From a virus, in the IMG/VR virus record IMGVR_UViG_3300035670_000225, positions 1 through 60,309 of that record: a DNA stretch of 60,309 nt; one strand, 5' to 3'. Below are positions 41,906-54,445 of the stretch, piece after piece. How positions within the stretch are numbered: the first letter of the stretch is position 1; each line of letters starts with the position of its first letter. The notes under the pieces were generated by a model. The model did not search any database and was not told the DNA's origin. It saw only the letters and a list, made by a program, of their open reading frames with translations. Both the position numbers and the translations under genes were made by a program.

Positions 41906-42307
41906 ATGACCGTGAACAAAAAAATATCAGAGTTGCCCGACAAACCGCTCCCCGAGCCGTCGGACATCATATTGCTGGTCGATACGGGCGTCACGCCGAT
42001 CAGTACGAAAAAAACAACGCTGGCAGACATGTTAGCGTCGTTTCGAAATTTACCGAACGGTTTAGCGATTCTAGACGCTGCTGGTAAAATACCGGCAACG
42101 CAGTTGCCGCCGCTCGCAATTAACAACACTTTTGTTGTAAACTCGCTAGGAGCGCTCGTCGACCTTGTTGCCGAAATTGGCGACGTAGCCGTGGTGACAA
42201 GTCTAAACAAAAGTTTTATACTGGCCAACGAGCCGGCTTCTGCTATTGGAAACTGGGTTGAATTACTGGCCTCGGGAACAAATATTCTTGATGGCGGAAA
42301 TTTTTAG
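41906..42307 (+). CDS. Short fibre-like protein (KISELP-type N-terminus)
   Basis: A 133-residue protein whose first 75 residues (KKISELP...DIILLVDTGVTPISTKKTTLADMLASF...NGLAILDAAGKIPATQLPP) closely resemble the first 75 residues of the collagen-like protein at 52428. This N-terminal module is common in tail-fibre-type phage proteins and probably anchors or trimerises the protein. The rest has no recognised domain. It may be a truncated or short fibre. Confidence 0.68.
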   Translation: MTVNKKISELPDKPLPEPSDIILLVDTGVTPISTKKTTLADMLASFRNLPNGLAILDAAGKIPATQLPPLAINNTFVVNSLGALVDLVAEIGDVAVVTSLNKSFILANEPASAIGNWVELLASGTNILDGGNF

Positions 42308-42321
42308 GAGCAATGTAGCCG

Positions 42322-45300
42322 ATGTCTAACACTATTCAAATTAAGCGTCGCACCTCCGCGCCCGGCAACCAAGCAGGCGCTCCGACCAATCTCGCCGTGG
42401 CCGAACTGGCGTTCAACGAGGTGGACAATACGCTGTACATTGGGCGCACTACCGGCGGTACGACTCCTGTGACCGTTGAGGCGCTCGCCGGCGCGGGCGC
42501 TTTCTTAGCGCTTTCTGGCACTCAAACAGCCAGCGGCAATTACACGTTCAACACCGGCACTGTCACGCTGAACGGCACTGTGTCTGGCACCGGCATCAAT
42601 TCTTACGTGACCGGGAAGCGGTTAAACGAATTTACAGCGCCTAATGCCGCAGTCAGTTTTGGTTCACAGCAAATCACCAACCTCGCGGCCCCGACCGCTG
42701 ACGCGCACGCTGCCACGAAGAAATACGTGGACGATACTGTGACCGCCTCGCAGCCGACCGGCGTCGCCTATTTAGCAGCCAATAACACCTTCACCGGTAT
42801 TAATACGTTTGCAAATACCGTAACGGTGCAGGGTTCGTTCGCAATCGTCGACGGCACTGATGTTTTTAACATTGATCAAGGCGGTAATTTTAGCGGCGCT
42901 AATGGCACGCTGAGTGGCACGCTTGCGGCTGCTGGGTTGACAGTGAGTTCCGGCACCGGTGGTTCTTTTACGGTAGTTAGCAATGGTGAAACAAGCATCA
43001 CCAACGCGTCTCTTACGTTGACCAGCAACAGCAACTTTGCGCCAGTTTTTAAAGTAGGCGACGGTACTAATGAAAATTTTGTTGTATATCCTGACGGCAG
43101 TTTTAACGCAGCCGGCGGCGCTAATTCGTTCTCAGTTGACAATGCTGGCGTGTGTTATCCGTCAGCCGTTTACATGGGCGGCGGCACAGTTGTTATCAAT
43201 CCCGGCGATCCGGCCGGCAACGTGTTCATCATCAACAACGGAGCCGACACTTTTACGGTGAATCAAAGCGGCAACTTTTTTGCCACAAGCGGTACGGTCG
43301 GCGGCGCTATGTATGTCGACACAATGTACCTCGGCGGTAGCACCATCGTTCTTGATCCCGGCGCGACGAACGTGCTGGAAATTTCTGATACAAGCAACAC
43401 CGTTGGTTTTGGCGTAACGGCGGCTGGCACCGTCTCGGCGAAAAGCGTGGAAGTCAACGGGCAGTTTATTGCGGCTGGCACCGCGACAAGCGTGTACACG
43501 TACCCGAATGCTAATCCGTTTGCAGTTTATGGGTCGCAATTAGCGCCCGTATTTGAAGTGGCTAACGACGGGACTGTTACGGCAGATACGCTCGTCGCCG
43601 GCACGCTCAATGTCCTCGACAAGCAGATAGTGCTAGCCGACGTTGCTACCCCCTCAGATACGACAGCAAATGGTAGCGGCATCGTTGTAAAAGGCCCAAC
43701 AAATTCGACTTACAAAAATATTTTGTGGGCGGACGAAGATGACTCTTGGCGCTTCAATCAGGCTATCCACGCCGCCGGCACCAGTTTTATTCTCAGCAGC
43801 GGCACCACTACAGCGTCTGGTGGCGGCTCATCTTCCAGTGTGCTTAATGTCGTCGACGATTACAACGTAGAGCGAAAAGTAACTTTCGCGTTGCCGGTCA
43901 GTTTTTCGACCGGTTCGTGGCTTATAACTGTACCGCTTAAAACCGGCACAATGGCGCTTAGCACTGATAAACTCAGCGCATTTGCCGCGACCACATCCGC
44001 AGAACTCGCGGGCGTAATTAGCGACGAAACTGGCACCGGCAAACTTGTGTTTTCTGGAAGCCCCGAATTTCAATTTAGCGCGGGGACGACGAGCACCGTA
44101 TTTGATGTTTTCAATACGACCGCAGAGACGATCAACGCCTTCGGCGCCGCGACGACGGTCAACATCGGCGCGAATACCGGCACTACGTACATCAAACACG
44201 CGCTCGACATAACCGGCACAATTAGCGCAGCAAACAACAACTTTACCGTCGACGCGTCTGGTGCTGTAAGCGCGGCCGACGGCAACTTTAGCGTTAGCAC
44301 AACAGGCGCAATAACAGCCGCCGCCGGCGCCTTCCTTGTCACATCAGACGGCGAACTTTCCGCGGCTTCTGGAAACTTTTCCGCCACAACTTCTGGCACA
44401 ACGATTTCAGGTGACTTTTTGGTCGCACCCGCCGGCGGCGGTGGCGATATATTCAGTGTGGACGCTGCAACCGCGACCGTTCGTGTAAACGGCGACGAAG
44501 TTGCTACCAAGCCCTACGTTGACGCGATCAAGCAGGGTCTTGATATCAAAGACAGCGTGCGCGTTGCGACAACCGCGAACATTACCCTGTCCGGCACGCA
44601 AAGTATTGACGGAGTATCGGTAGTTGCCGGCGACCGCGTGCTAGTTAAAAATCAGAGCACGGCTAGTCAAAACGGTATTTACGTTGTTGCAGCCGGCGCT
44701 TGGTCGCGCGCAGAAGACGCAGACACCAGCGAGAAAGTTACGGCTGGCTTGTTTGTATTCGTGGAATTGGGTACGGCAAACGCGGACACGGGCTGGGTAC
44801 TTGTCACGGATGAGCCGACAACTCTTGGCACAACAAGCCTTACCTTCTCTCAATTTTCGGCTGCCGGTCAAATTTATGACGGCAACGGTCTTGTAAAAGT
44901 TGGCAATACTATTAGCGTCGGTACGGCGTCTACGAATCGTATTGTCGTTAACGCCGATAACATCGATCTTGCCACGACCGGCGTAACGGCCGCCGCTAAC
45001 TACACGCGCGTCACAGTTGACGCGTACGGCCGCGTGACCGCCGCTGACAGCCCGCTTGTGGTCGCTGCCGGAAAGACGCTGGGAGTGAGCAACACGCTGA
45101 CGTTTACCGGTACAGACGCCAGTTCTGTGGCCTTTGGCGCCGGCGGTACAGTCGCTTACATTGGCAGCAACAACGCGTTCACTGGCGCCAACACGTTTAC
45201 GAATACTACCGGCCAGACTTTCCGGCAAGCGGCGACGCAGGACGGCATTATTCTTCGTGGCCGCGCCGGCGGTACAAGTACGCGCGCCGTGACCGTCGAA

Positions 45301-45420
45301 ACAGCGGCGCTCTCTGCTAACCGCACCATCACCCTTCCTGACGCTGCGGGTACAGTGCTTTTGGATTCTACGGTATGCGCCGCAGTGGCCGATTGCACAA
45401 TCGACGGCGGCACGTTCTAA
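42322..45420 (+). CDS. Tail fibre / adhesin protein, 1032 residues
   Basis: The N-terminus NTIQIKRRTSAPGNQ...LAVAELAFNEVDNTLYIG matches the first about 45 residues of the 45430 and 46944 proteins and is typical of phage receptor-binding fibres. The bulk is a low-complexity, Gly/Ser/Thr/Ala-rich stretch with repeated short beta strands (about residues 60-720). A domain KQGLDIKDSVRVATTANI...GVSVVAGDRVLVKNQ (about 735-785), found in many phage fibres, is followed by a C-terminal region with TFTGTDASSVAFG repeats and a RTITLPDAAGTVLL end. This is an outer fibre of the virion. Cysteines are nearly absent except near the C-terminus. Confidence 0.78.
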   Translation: MSNTIQIKRRTSAPGNQAGAPTNLAVAELAFNEVDNTLYIGRTTGGTTPVTVEALAGAGAFLALSGTQTASGNYTFNTGTVTLNGTVSGTGINSYVTGKRLNEFTAPNAAVSFGSQQITNLAAPTADAHAATKKYVDDTVTASQPTGVAYLAANNTFTGINTFANTVTVQGSFAIVDGTDVFNIDQGGNFSGANGTLSGTLAAAGLTVSSGTGGSFTVVSNGETSITNASLTLTSNSNFAPVFKVGDGTNENFVVYPDGSFNAAGGANSFSVDNAGVCYPSAVYMGGGTVVINPGDPAGNVFIINNGADTFTVNQSGNFFATSGTVGGAMYVDTMYLGGSTIVLDPGATNVLEISDTSNTVGFGVTAAGTVSAKSVEVNGQFIAAGTATSVYTYPNANPFAVYGSQLAPVFEVANDGTVTADTLVAGTLNVLDKQIVLADVATPSDTTANGSGIVVKGPTNSTYKNILWADEDDSWRFNQAIHAAGTSFILSSGTTTASGGGSSSSVLNVVDDYNVERKVTFALPVSFSTGSWLITVPLKTGTMALSTDKLSAFAATTSAELAGVISDETGTGKLVFSGSPEFQFSAGTTSTVFDVFNTTAETINAFGAATTVNIGANTGTTYIKHALDITGTISAANNNFTVDASGAVSAADGNFSVSTTGAITAAAGAFLVTSDGELSAASGNFSATTSGTTISGDFLVAPAGGGGDIFSVDAATATVRVNGDEVATKPYVDAIKQGLDIKDSVRVATTANITLSGTQSIDGVSVVAGDRVLVKNQSTASQNGIYVVAAGAWSRAEDADTSEKVTAGLFVFVELGTANADTGWVLVTDEPTTLGTTSLTFSQFSAAGQIYDGNGLVKVGNTISVGTASTNRIVVNADNIDLATTGVTAAANYTRVTVDAYGRVTAADSPLVVAAGKTLGVSNTLTFTGTDASSVAFGAGGTVAYIGSNNAFTGANTFTNTTGQTFRQAATQDGIILRGRAGGTSTRAVTVETAALSANRTITLPDAAGTVLLDSTVCAAVADCTIDGGTF

Positions 45421-45429
45421 TCGCGTACC

Positions 45430-46635
45430 ATGCCAAACCAAATTCTGCACAAACGCAGCAGCACGCCCGGAGCAGTGCCTACAACTGGGCAACTCGCTGA
45501 CGGCGAACTTGCGTTAAATCTGGCTGACGGCAAACTGTTCGCAAAAAAGGCGGACGGCACCGTGGCGGCTTTTCCGGCCGAAGTCGAGGGTGGAACGGAA
45601 ACTACGGTCGCAACAGAATTGACGTATTATTTTCGCAACGTCGCGTCAGATTACTGGGACGACCCCAACAACTGGTTTTTAAACGCTGACATAGATTATC
45701 CCGCTAACACGATTCCGCCGGCAAATTCGAATGTGATCATTACGTCGTTGTGCGAGATAGGGCGAGTAATGGCCAATGCCGGCGCGAATCTTGTCGTTAA
45801 AAATATTAAGTTATGCGGCGAAGGACTCGACAGTGTCGGCAACCCAATTTACGCAGAACTGCGCGACACGAATTACGGGGGGTATCGCGTCGAAGTAACC
45901 GAGACGATGACACTCGGTGACGATACGGTTGGCATCAACGGCTTTTCATCTTCTTGTTACGCCGCGCTTAACGCAGACGTGTATTTAGCAACTGGCGCTG
46001 TCGCTACATTGTATCATAACAGCAATTTCAACAGCCGCAACATTGACGGCCCGGGCACGCTGATTATTCAGGGCGGCAGCATTAGTTACGCGAGCCTATA
46101 CGCAAATACAGAAATGCGCTGGGGGTATGCAAATCCCTACTTTTACGGCGAATTTAAGTACTTTGGCGGTACTTTGCAGTACGGCACCGCATACTACAAC
46201 TACAACACAAGCGCGCCGCCTGTCATCATTTTTAACCCCGGCGCCTACGACCCGGCGACCATTAACAATGCGGACTACAACTACTTTTATAATGCCGATT
46301 TACGCATTTACAATCTAAGCGGCGTGACAAATAACTATATTCAAGCCGAGTCGTGGGCCGGCCCGGCGCCGACAGTTGTTTCCGTGTACAACGCTGTAGA
46401 AATAAATAACACCGCGTTTACTACAATTTCGTTAATAAACATGACCGGATCGTTGATTACGTTCTACGATTCGTCGACAAATGCCGGGATGATTGACGGC
46501 GACGCGCACTTTAGAAACTCGTCGTCAAATTCCCCGTCTGGTACGATTAACGGCACCGCGACATTCTTCGATTCTGCGTGCAATAACGGCGGTAGCGCGA
46601 CCACCTTTGTGCCCAGCCCGCCGCCGAGTTGCTAA
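45430..46635 (+). CDS. Tail fibre / adhesin protein, 401 residues
   Basis: A 401-residue protein beginning MPNQILHKRSSTPG, with the same anchor module as the 42322 protein (ADGELALNLADGKLF, residues 23-37), followed by a beta-rich domain that includes YYFRNVASDYWDDPNNWFLNAD and many Asn/Tyr/Gly residues, consistent with a beta-helix type adhesin. A few cysteines are present. It starts 10 nt after the previous fibre gene. The receptor is unknown. Confidence 0.72.
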   Translation: MPNQILHKRSSTPGAVPTTGQLADGELALNLADGKLFAKKADGTVAAFPAEVEGGTETTVATELTYYFRNVASDYWDDPNNWFLNADIDYPANTIPPANSNVIITSLCEIGRVMANAGANLVVKNIKLCGEGLDSVGNPIYAELRDTNYGGYRVEVTETMTLGDDTVGINGFSSSCYAALNADVYLATGAVATLYHNSNFNSRNIDGPGTLIIQGGSISYASLYANTEMRWGYANPYFYGEFKYFGGTLQYGTAYYNYNTSAPPVIIFNPGAYDPATINNADYNYFYNADLRIYNLSGVTNNYIQAESWAGPAPTVVSVYNAVEINNTAFTTISLINMTGSLITFYDSSTNAGMIDGDAHFRNSSSNSPSGTINGTATFFDSACNNGGSATTFVPSPPPSC

Positions 46636-46652
46636 CCGCATGAGGTACTGCA

Positions 46653-46940
46653 ATGGAATTTAATCCGCCGCTCGTGATCCCGATGCCCGACGGTACGCAA
46701 CGCACCGTCGCGCGTCTATTTCCGATTATTTATGACGACGTGACCCGCAAGGTGTGCAACTTAATGCTGCACCCGTTTCCGAAACCGTTGACGCTATGGC
46801 GCGGCGAGGCGTACGACATCGCCGGCGACTATACGCAGGCAGATGTTGATGCACGGCTGCTGGAATTGCTTGGCGACGACCCCGTACATGTACTGCGCGG
46901 TTTGATTCCCGGCGCCAATGGAAATATGCCGCAAGGATAA
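46653..46940 (+). CDS. Hypothetical protein in fibre cluster
   Basis: A 95-residue protein between two fibre genes (18 nt and 3 nt spacing). It has several Pro/aromatic residues and VHVLRGLIPG near the end. It might be a chaperone or a small virion protein. No recognised domain. Confidence 0.65.
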   Translation: MEFNPPLVIPMPDGTQRTVARLFPIIYDDVTRKVCNLMLHPFPKPLTLWRGEAYDIAGDYTQADVDARLLELLGDDPVHVLRGLIPGANGNMPQG

Positions 46941-46943
46941 TCA

Positions 46944-49421
46944 ATGGGCACTGTAATTAAACATCGCCGCGGCTCGTCGCTTGCGCTCGTTAACGAAAAT
47001 CCAGTGCTAGCCGACGGTGAACTGTGCTTTGATACCGACGCGAACCTTTTCAAGATCGGCGACGGGGTGACGCCGTGGCTTGGTTTGCCGTTTATACAAA
47101 ACCCGCCCGCCGACGGAAGTATTCACGCCGGCAAAATATCTGACGGCGCGGTAACACTCGCCAAATTTGCGCCGGCGCCAAATAATCAAAATCCGGGGTT
47201 TTTGAAAACAAACGGGTACAGCGCCCCGATTGAATTTCAAACAGTAGCCAGCGGCAACAGATTTTTTAACTTCGCCGCGAATTACAATAGTTCAACTACT
47301 ATTCGACGCCTGCTTGGCGCCCAAACAAGTATTGGCAGTTTTTGGATTCAGCGCCCCAGCATAGGTAGAAACGGTGCAAGCGTTGCTTACGGCAACCGCA
47401 CATTTGTATTCGTAGCCGACAGCGGTAGTCAGCGCACGGGGTACTCAACAAACGGCGGCTACTCGTGGACATATGTAAACTCTGCTGCCGAAGGCAACGC
47501 GTGGTATTCCGTCACGTTTGGTGACGGCAAGTTCGTGGCCGTGGCCAATAGCGGCACGTCTGTCCGCGCTATGTATTCCATAAACAACGGGCAGTCGTGG
47601 ACGCTCTGCACGGTTCCTGCCGGCGTATCTACCGCGGCGTGGACCAGCGTAGCGTACGGCAACGGCACGTTTGTCGCTGTGTCGTCTAATGGCTTTGTGA
47701 TGTCCTCCGCGGACGGCATCACGTGGACGCAACGCACGCCTTCCACAACGAGCATTGCGTGGCAAGCGGTGACTTACGGCAATGGCGTATTTGTCGCCGT
47801 AGCAAGCGCCGGCGGGACGCGCATCATGACGTCGCCAGATGGCGTAACGTGGACGAGTCGATCAGGTTCGACAACACAAAACTGGACGGGTATCGCGTAC
47901 GGTGCTGGTTATTTTGTCGCGGCTGCGTTTAACTCTTCTGCAATTATGCGGTCAGTGGACGGAATTACGTGGCAAAGTATCAGCACCCCGTATTTCGGCG
48001 CGACGCGCGTGCATATAGCATTTGGCGGCGGCAAATTTGTGATAACGCGTCTCGGCGGAAGTTTCTCCGCCGGACAGTTTGTGATTGTGTCCGATGACGG
48101 CGGCGATACGTGGTGGTACCCGTTGCCGATAAACGATTACAATCTCGGCATTGATTTGATGCCGTATTCGACTAGCGTTCGCGGCAGTTGCTACGGCGGC
48201 GGTAAGTACGTCGCAATCGGTAATAGCCTACATTGGACAAGCGGCGCGTTTAGTCCAGATGAAAATTTGACCGACGCGCCGCTTGATTCTGCGTTTTATT
48301 TGCGCAAAAACGGCGACTGGCTGGCGGTGACGGAGGCTACGCTCACTGGCGCGACAGGCGTGCAAGGCGTTACGGGCCCAACCGGGCCAACGGGTCCTCA
48401 GGGTTTAACTGGCGTAAATGGCGCGACAGGCGTGCAAGGATCAACTGGACCTACAGGCCCGCAAGGCAATGTAGGCGCACAAGGCCCAACCGGCGCGACA
48501 GGCGTTCAAGGTTCGACGGGACCCACAGGGCCTCAAGGCATTCAAGGTGCGCAGGGTTTAACAGGTGTAACTGGCGTAACAGGTCCGCAAGGTATTCAAG
48601 GTAATGTTGGTGCAACTGGTGCGACAGGCGTTCAAGGAAACGTTGGTGTAACTGGGGCTACTGGTCCTCAAGGTGTTCAAGGAAACGTTGGTGTAACAGG
48701 CGCGACAGGCGCGCAGGGACTGACAGGCGTGCAGGGCGCAACTGGCGCCACAGGAGTGCAAGGCGCCACAGGCCCCGCGGGGCAAGGATTTTCTGACGGC
48801 GATAAAGGCGATATCACAATCAGCGGCTCGGGGGCCACGCTGACTATTGACAATCAGGCCGTAACGTACGCCAAGATTCAAAACGTTTCTGCTACCGACA
48901 AACTTTTAGGACGTTCTTCTGCCGGCTCGGGCGCTGTGGAAGAAATTACTTGCACCGCATTTGGGCGCAGTCTCATCGATGACGCCGACGCCGCTGCGGC
49001 CAGAACAACGTTGCTTGCCGCGCCGACTGATTCGCCGACGCTTACAGGCACAACAACATTAAATGGTCCGCTTTATTTGCTCGGCGGCTATAGTGAAAAA
49101 GTTGAAGCGCTGACGATCACTTCGTCCACGTTGACAATCGATCTCGCAGATTGCGCGTTATTCACGTGCACCCTCGACTCCGACATCACGACGTTTACGA
49201 TTTCAAATACGCCCGCGACCGCTGGACTGGCCACTGGTTTCACGCTAATTTTTACGGCTGACGGTACGGCACGCGCGGTGACATGGCCCCTGAGTGTAAA
49301 GTGGGCGGGCGGAACAGCGCCTACGCTGACAAGCACAAACGGAAAGAAAGACGTATTCAGTTTTTTGTCGCCGGATAACGGCACGACATGGCTTGGCTTT
49401 ATTGGCGGGCAGGATTACTGA
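46944..49421 (+). CDS. Receptor-binding protein: beta-propeller plus collagen-like stalk
   Basis: An 825-residue protein. An N-terminal anchor ([38 protein letters not shown]) is followed by about 6-7 WTYV..., FVAVA..., [10 protein letters not shown] repeats (residues about 130-440). This spacing of Trp and Asp-Gly-x-x-Trp-Thr is typical of BNR/sortilin-like beta-propellers. About residues 465-613 are Gly-X-Thr/Gly-X-Y collagen-like repeats, forming a triple-helical stalk. The C-terminal 210 residues contain [16 protein letters not shown] and a [11 protein letters not shown] motif found at the ends of fibre proteins. It is a virion adhesin. Its stop overlaps the next start by one base. Confidence 0.78.
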   Translation: MGTVIKHRRGSSLALVNENPVLADGELCFDTDANLFKIGDGVTPWLGLPFIQNPPADGSIHAGKISDGAVTLAKFAPAPNNQNPGFLKTNGYSAPIEFQTVASGNRFFNFAANYNSSTTIRRLLGAQTSIGSFWIQRPSIGRNGASVAYGNRTFVFVADSGSQRTGYSTNGGYSWTYVNSAAEGNAWYSVTFGDGKFVAVANSGTSVRAMYSINNGQSWTLCTVPAGVSTAAWTSVAYGNGTFVAVSSNGFVMSSADGITWTQRTPSTTSIAWQAVTYGNGVFVAVASAGGTRIMTSPDGVTWTSRSGSTTQNWTGIAYGAGYFVAAAFNSSAIMRSVDGITWQSISTPYFGATRVHIAFGGGKFVITRLGGSFSAGQFVIVSDDGGDTWWYPLPINDYNLGIDLMPYSTSVRGSCYGGGKYVAIGNSLHWTSGAFSPDENLTDAPLDSAFYLRKNGDWLAVTEATLTGATGVQGVTGPTGPTGPQGLTGVNGATGVQGSTGPTGPQGNVGAQGPTGATGVQGSTGPTGPQGIQGAQGLTGVTGVTGPQGIQGNVGATGATGVQGNVGVTGATGPQGVQGNVGVTGATGAQGLTGVQGATGATGVQGATGPAGQGFSDGDKGDITISGSGATLTIDNQAVTYAKIQNVSATDKLLGRSSAGSGAVEEITCTAFGRSLIDDADAAAARTTLLAAPTDSPTLTGTTTLNGPLYLLGGYSEKVEALTITSSTLTIDLADCALFTCTLDSDITTFTISNTPATAGLATGFTLIFTADGTARAVTWPLSVKWAGGTAPTLTSTNGKKDVFSFLSPDNGTTWLGFIGGQDY
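48340..48784 (+). repeat. Collagen-like Gly-X-Y repeat region (in 46944 protein)
   Basis: About 148 codons of Gly-X-Y with Thr or Gln in the Y position (GAT, GVQ, GPQ). In DNA it is a degenerate 9-nt periodicity (GGN...). Frames without stops on the other strand are side effects of this repeat. Confidence 0.9.
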
Positions 49422-51610
49422 TGTTTGGCGGCATTGCCAGTAAACGAGGGCTTTTGCGCGCGGCGGCCGACGGCGACGCCGTATATGCTGTAGGTAGGTT
49501 TCGATTTTCGTCGCCCGGGCTTGCGCGTGCTAATCGCATTGTGCAGTTAAACGCAGACGGCTCGGTCGACACTGCGTTTAATATTGGCACCGGATTTGCA
49601 CAAAACGTTTCAGCAGTAGCGCTACAAAGTAATGGCAAACTTATCGTTGTTGGCGCTTTTTTAACTTACAACGGCTCGTCCGTCTCGCGGATCGTGCGGC
49701 TGAATACGGACGGAAGTCTTGATACGTCGTTTAACGTCGGAACGGGGCTAAACAACAGCGCTAATGACGTTGCAGTTCAAAGCGACGATAAAATCATTGT
49801 GGGCGGGGCTTTTAGCGCCTACAACGGCGCAACAGCCCCCCGGCTCATCCGATTAAACAGCGACGGAACACTTGATACAAGTTTTAATCCCGGCACAGGC
49901 CCGGGCAATTCGGTTAACGCTTTGACCCTGCAAAGTGACGGAAAAATTCTCATTGCGGGTTCTTTTGTAGACTACAATGGAACCGCACGAAATTATATTG
50001 CGCGTGTAAATTCAGACGGCGCGTTAGATACGACGTTTGACGTTGGAACAGGTTTTAGCAGCATTACCACCGCTATAGGATCGGATAGCACTGGCAAAGT
50101 AATTGTTGGCGGCCTTTTTAGCACGTTTAACGGCGTATCTCGAAACCGCATTGCACGACTAAATAGCGACGGCTCGTTGGATACGACTTTTGTTGTCGGA
50201 ACTGGTTTTAACAATCCGGTTTTTACAAGAAATATTGCTGTTCAAAGCGACAACAAAGTGATTTGCGGCGGCGACTTTTTTGCATACAACGGCACTACGG
50301 CCAATCGCGTAGCGCGGCTTGATACAAATGGCGCGCTCGACAATACATTTGGCAGCGGCGTAAACACGTCTGTTAACACCGTTGCGTTGCAACCTGATGG
50401 AAAAATTCTTATCAGCGGCGGTTTTGAATCATTTAACGATCAATTTGTTTCTCGTATTGTTCGTTGCAACACTGACGGAACTATAGACACAAGTTTTACG
50501 GCCGCAATCAACTCGGCCGCCACAGCGATAGCCGTGCGCGGCAACGGCAAAATAATTGCAGCAGGCGGTTTTACAACGGTCAACGGACAACGAGTCGACT
50601 TTTTAGTTCGAATCAAGAACGACGTGCGTGATCAGTCGCTTAACGTCTCCGGTAACTTTGACAATCAGATTAATCGGCTTGTTGTTCAGCCAGATGAAAA
50701 ATTAATTGTTTGCGGGACTTTTACGACGATCAGCGGAAATTCCCGAATGCGCGTTGCGCGGTTAAACGCCGACGGGTCTCTAGACACGACCTTCAACGTT
50801 GGAACTGGCTTTAATAACACTGTTAATGCTGCCGAGGCGACCTCTGACGGCAAGATTATTGCTGGCGGCGCGTTTCTGTCTTATAACGGCACGAGTATCA
50901 ACAGAATTGCGCGGCTTAACGATGACGGGTCGCTAGATACGACCTTCAACGTTGGAACTGGCTTTAATAACACTGTTAACGCGCTTGCTATTCAAGAAGA
51001 CGGAAAGATTCTAGTTGGCGGGTTTTTTACGGCTTATAACGGCGTCACGGCAAATAGAATAATACGTCTTAACGCAGATGGAACACACGACACAAGTTTT
51101 GCCATCGGCACCGGGCTCGCTAATGCAGTTAATGATTTTGCGTTGACGCCAGATGGTAAAATAATTGCTTGCGGTTCTTTTACTACTTATCAGAGCGTTG
51201 CCGCGTCACGAATTGTGCGCATCAACGCCGACGGTTCCAGAGATACTGCATTTAATATTGGAACAGGGTTTAACACGACTGTAAATTCTTGCGCGGTTCA
51301 AAGCGATGGAAAAATTGTTGCGGTCGGCGCGTTTTCGACATATAGCGGCGCGGGTTCAATTCGAATTGTTCGAATTAACGCAAACGGCTCCCGCGACACT
51401 GGATTTAATGTTGGAACCGGGTTTAATAGCACAGCAAACACTGTGCGAACACAGCCAGACGGGAAGGTATTGGTAGGCGGGTTTTTTACGGGCTACAACA
51501 ATACCGATGTGCGATATATTGTGCGGCTTACGGATTCTGGCGCGATAGACAATACTTTTGACTTCGCGTTCGACAATGCAGTTGATCGCGTACTATTTGT
51601 GCCAGCGTAG
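49421..51610 (+). CDS. Delta-60 repeat (beta-propeller) protein
   Basis: A 729-residue protein built almost wholly of tandem about-50-residue repeats of the delta-60 / DUF5122 type: LNADGSLDTTFNVGTGFNNTVNA... KIIVGGAFSAYNG. About 14 copies are visible. They fold as a beta-propeller, likely two propellers. ATG 49421 overlaps the TGA of the previous gene. In bacteria this repeat occurs in surface or secreted proteins; here its place in the fibre cluster suggests a virion surface or receptor-binding protein. One pair of blades carries a 41-bp identical DNA stretch. Confidence 0.82.
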   Translation: MFGGIASKRGLLRAAADGDAVYAVGRFRFSSPGLARANRIVQLNADGSVDTAFNIGTGFAQNVSAVALQSNGKLIVVGAFLTYNGSSVSRIVRLNTDGSLDTSFNVGTGLNNSANDVAVQSDDKIIVGGAFSAYNGATAPRLIRLNSDGTLDTSFNPGTGPGNSVNALTLQSDGKILIAGSFVDYNGTARNYIARVNSDGALDTTFDVGTGFSSITTAIGSDSTGKVIVGGLFSTFNGVSRNRIARLNSDGSLDTTFVVGTGFNNPVFTRNIAVQSDNKVICGGDFFAYNGTTANRVARLDTNGALDNTFGSGVNTSVNTVALQPDGKILISGGFESFNDQFVSRIVRCNTDGTIDTSFTAAINSAATAIAVRGNGKIIAAGGFTTVNGQRVDFLVRIKNDVRDQSLNVSGNFDNQINRLVVQPDEKLIVCGTFTTISGNSRMRVARLNADGSLDTTFNVGTGFNNTVNAAEATSDGKIIAGGAFLSYNGTSINRIARLNDDGSLDTTFNVGTGFNNTVNALAIQEDGKILVGGFFTAYNGVTANRIIRLNADGTHDTSFAIGTGLANAVNDFALTPDGKIIACGSFTTYQSVAASRIVRINADGSRDTAFNIGTGFNTTVNSCAVQSDGKIVAVGAFSTYSGAGSIRIVRINANGSRDTGFNVGTGFNSTANTVRTQPDGKVLVGGFFTGYNNTDVRYIVRLTDSGAIDNTFDFAFDNAVDRVLFVPA
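50786..50979 (+). repeat. Direct 41-bp repeat within the delta-60 protein
   Basis: The bases at 50786-50826 are identical to those at 50939-50979, at a distance of 153 bp (51 codons, one blade). Other blades share protein sequence but far less DNA, so this pair arose by a recent duplication or gene conversion. Confidence 0.85.
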
Positions 51611-51632
51611 CGCGAAGTAATAAGGAGTAGTT

Positions 51633-52166
51633 ATGCGTTATGCGGAAGTTTCTGCGGCCGGCGACGTCGTGCGCACTTACACACAGTTACCGAAATCGTA
51701 TCGCAACATCTCAAACTTTTTTGCGCTTAATCCAGAGCGCCTTAAAGATTTGAGTTGGAGCGGTAACGACGACGTTATGTTTTACGAGTACGTCGAGGAT
51801 CGCCCGCCCACCGAGGCCGGAATGGTTGCTTCCGGGCCAATTTATACAGTTGATCACGCTGCCGGGAAAGTTATCGGCGTTTTTACTAATGTCGCCGCCC
51901 CGCCCCCGGCCCTGCCAGTTGTGCCAGAATCGATCTCCGCGCGGCAAATTCGAATGTGGCTTGTCAGCCGCGGCTACAGTTTGGCCGCAGTTGAAGCCGC
52001 TATTGAATCAATTGACGACGCTACGCAGCGCGAACTGGTGCGTATTGAGTGGGAATACGCACCTTACGTGGAACGCACGCACCCGGTCGTTATGTCGGTT
52101 GCCGCGAGCCTAGAAATGACCGCTGAAGATGTTGATCAGGCTTTTATAGAGGCCAGCCTTCTTTGA
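51633..52166 (+). CDS. Putative tail-fibre-associated protein
   Basis: A 177-residue protein with RBS AAGGAG. The last half contains ARQIRMWLVSRG--LA-VEAAIESIDDATQRELVRIEWEYAPYVERTHPV, a helical pair found in phage proteins located next to fibre genes (candidate fibre chaperones). The N-terminal half is beta-rich with YTQLPKSYRNISNF. It follows the delta-60 gene and precedes a small membrane peptide gene. Confidence 0.65.
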   Translation: MRYAEVSAAGDVVRTYTQLPKSYRNISNFFALNPERLKDLSWSGNDDVMFYEYVEDRPPTEAGMVASGPIYTVDHAAGKVIGVFTNVAAPPPALPVVPESISARQIRMWLVSRGYSLAAVEAAIESIDDATQRELVRIEWEYAPYVERTHPVVMSVAASLEMTAEDVDQAFIEASLL

Positions 52167-52223
52167 ATTTTGCAGCGCTGTTTTTAATTGAGTAGCGGAT
52201 ACACGTAACAACCAGAGCGTCGA

Positions 52224-52325
52224 ATGAAAACTTTGAATGCGTTTATGGCATTTATTTGTATCACCGCCACCGTGCTGGCGGCAATTTTGTCGTGGGCGCT
52301 GATCTACTTACGGCCGGCGCTGTAA
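52224..52325 (+). CDS. Small single-TM peptide, 33 residues
   Basis: ATG 52224 starts a 33-residue ORF beginning MKTLNAFM with one hydrophobic stretch of about 20 residues (FICITATVLAAILSWALIYL) and a short basic tail. It sits alone in the 261-nt gap between two large genes. It might be a small holin, antiholin or virion membrane protein; its length is below typical holins. Confidence 0.45.
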   Translation: MKTLNAFMAFICITATVLAAILSWALIYLRPAL

Positions 52326-52379
52326 TTGTTTGTTGTTTTGTGCGTTATTTGCGCCGTTTAAACAGTAGATCGTGTGTAC

Positions 52380-52427
52380 AAAATGTGCTATTTTATATGG
52401 CAGAAACCTCTGCTGCGAGAATAGCCC
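52380..52427 (+). promoter_or_regulatory. Possible promoter and leader hairpin upstream of the 52428 gene
   Basis: An AT-rich stretch with TATTTTATATG (52389-52399) is followed by a small hairpin GCAGA-AACC-TCTGC (52400-52413), then the start at 52428. The arrangement (AT-rich box, then a hairpin starting GCA) resembles the 33031 and 59080 elements in outline, but without their conserved blocks. Confidence 0.3.
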
Positions 52428-54440
<2,013 letters not shown>

Positions 54441-54445
54441 TTATT

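Noticed and set aside
41848-49638. Minus-strand open frames within fibre genes
   Set aside because: Low-complexity shadows of real + strand genes with strong RBS and family similarity; no independent support.
50786-50979. 41-bp direct repeat as a CRISPR or attachment site
   Set aside because: Both copies are in frame in a beta-propeller blade; spacing equals one blade, so it is a protein repeat.
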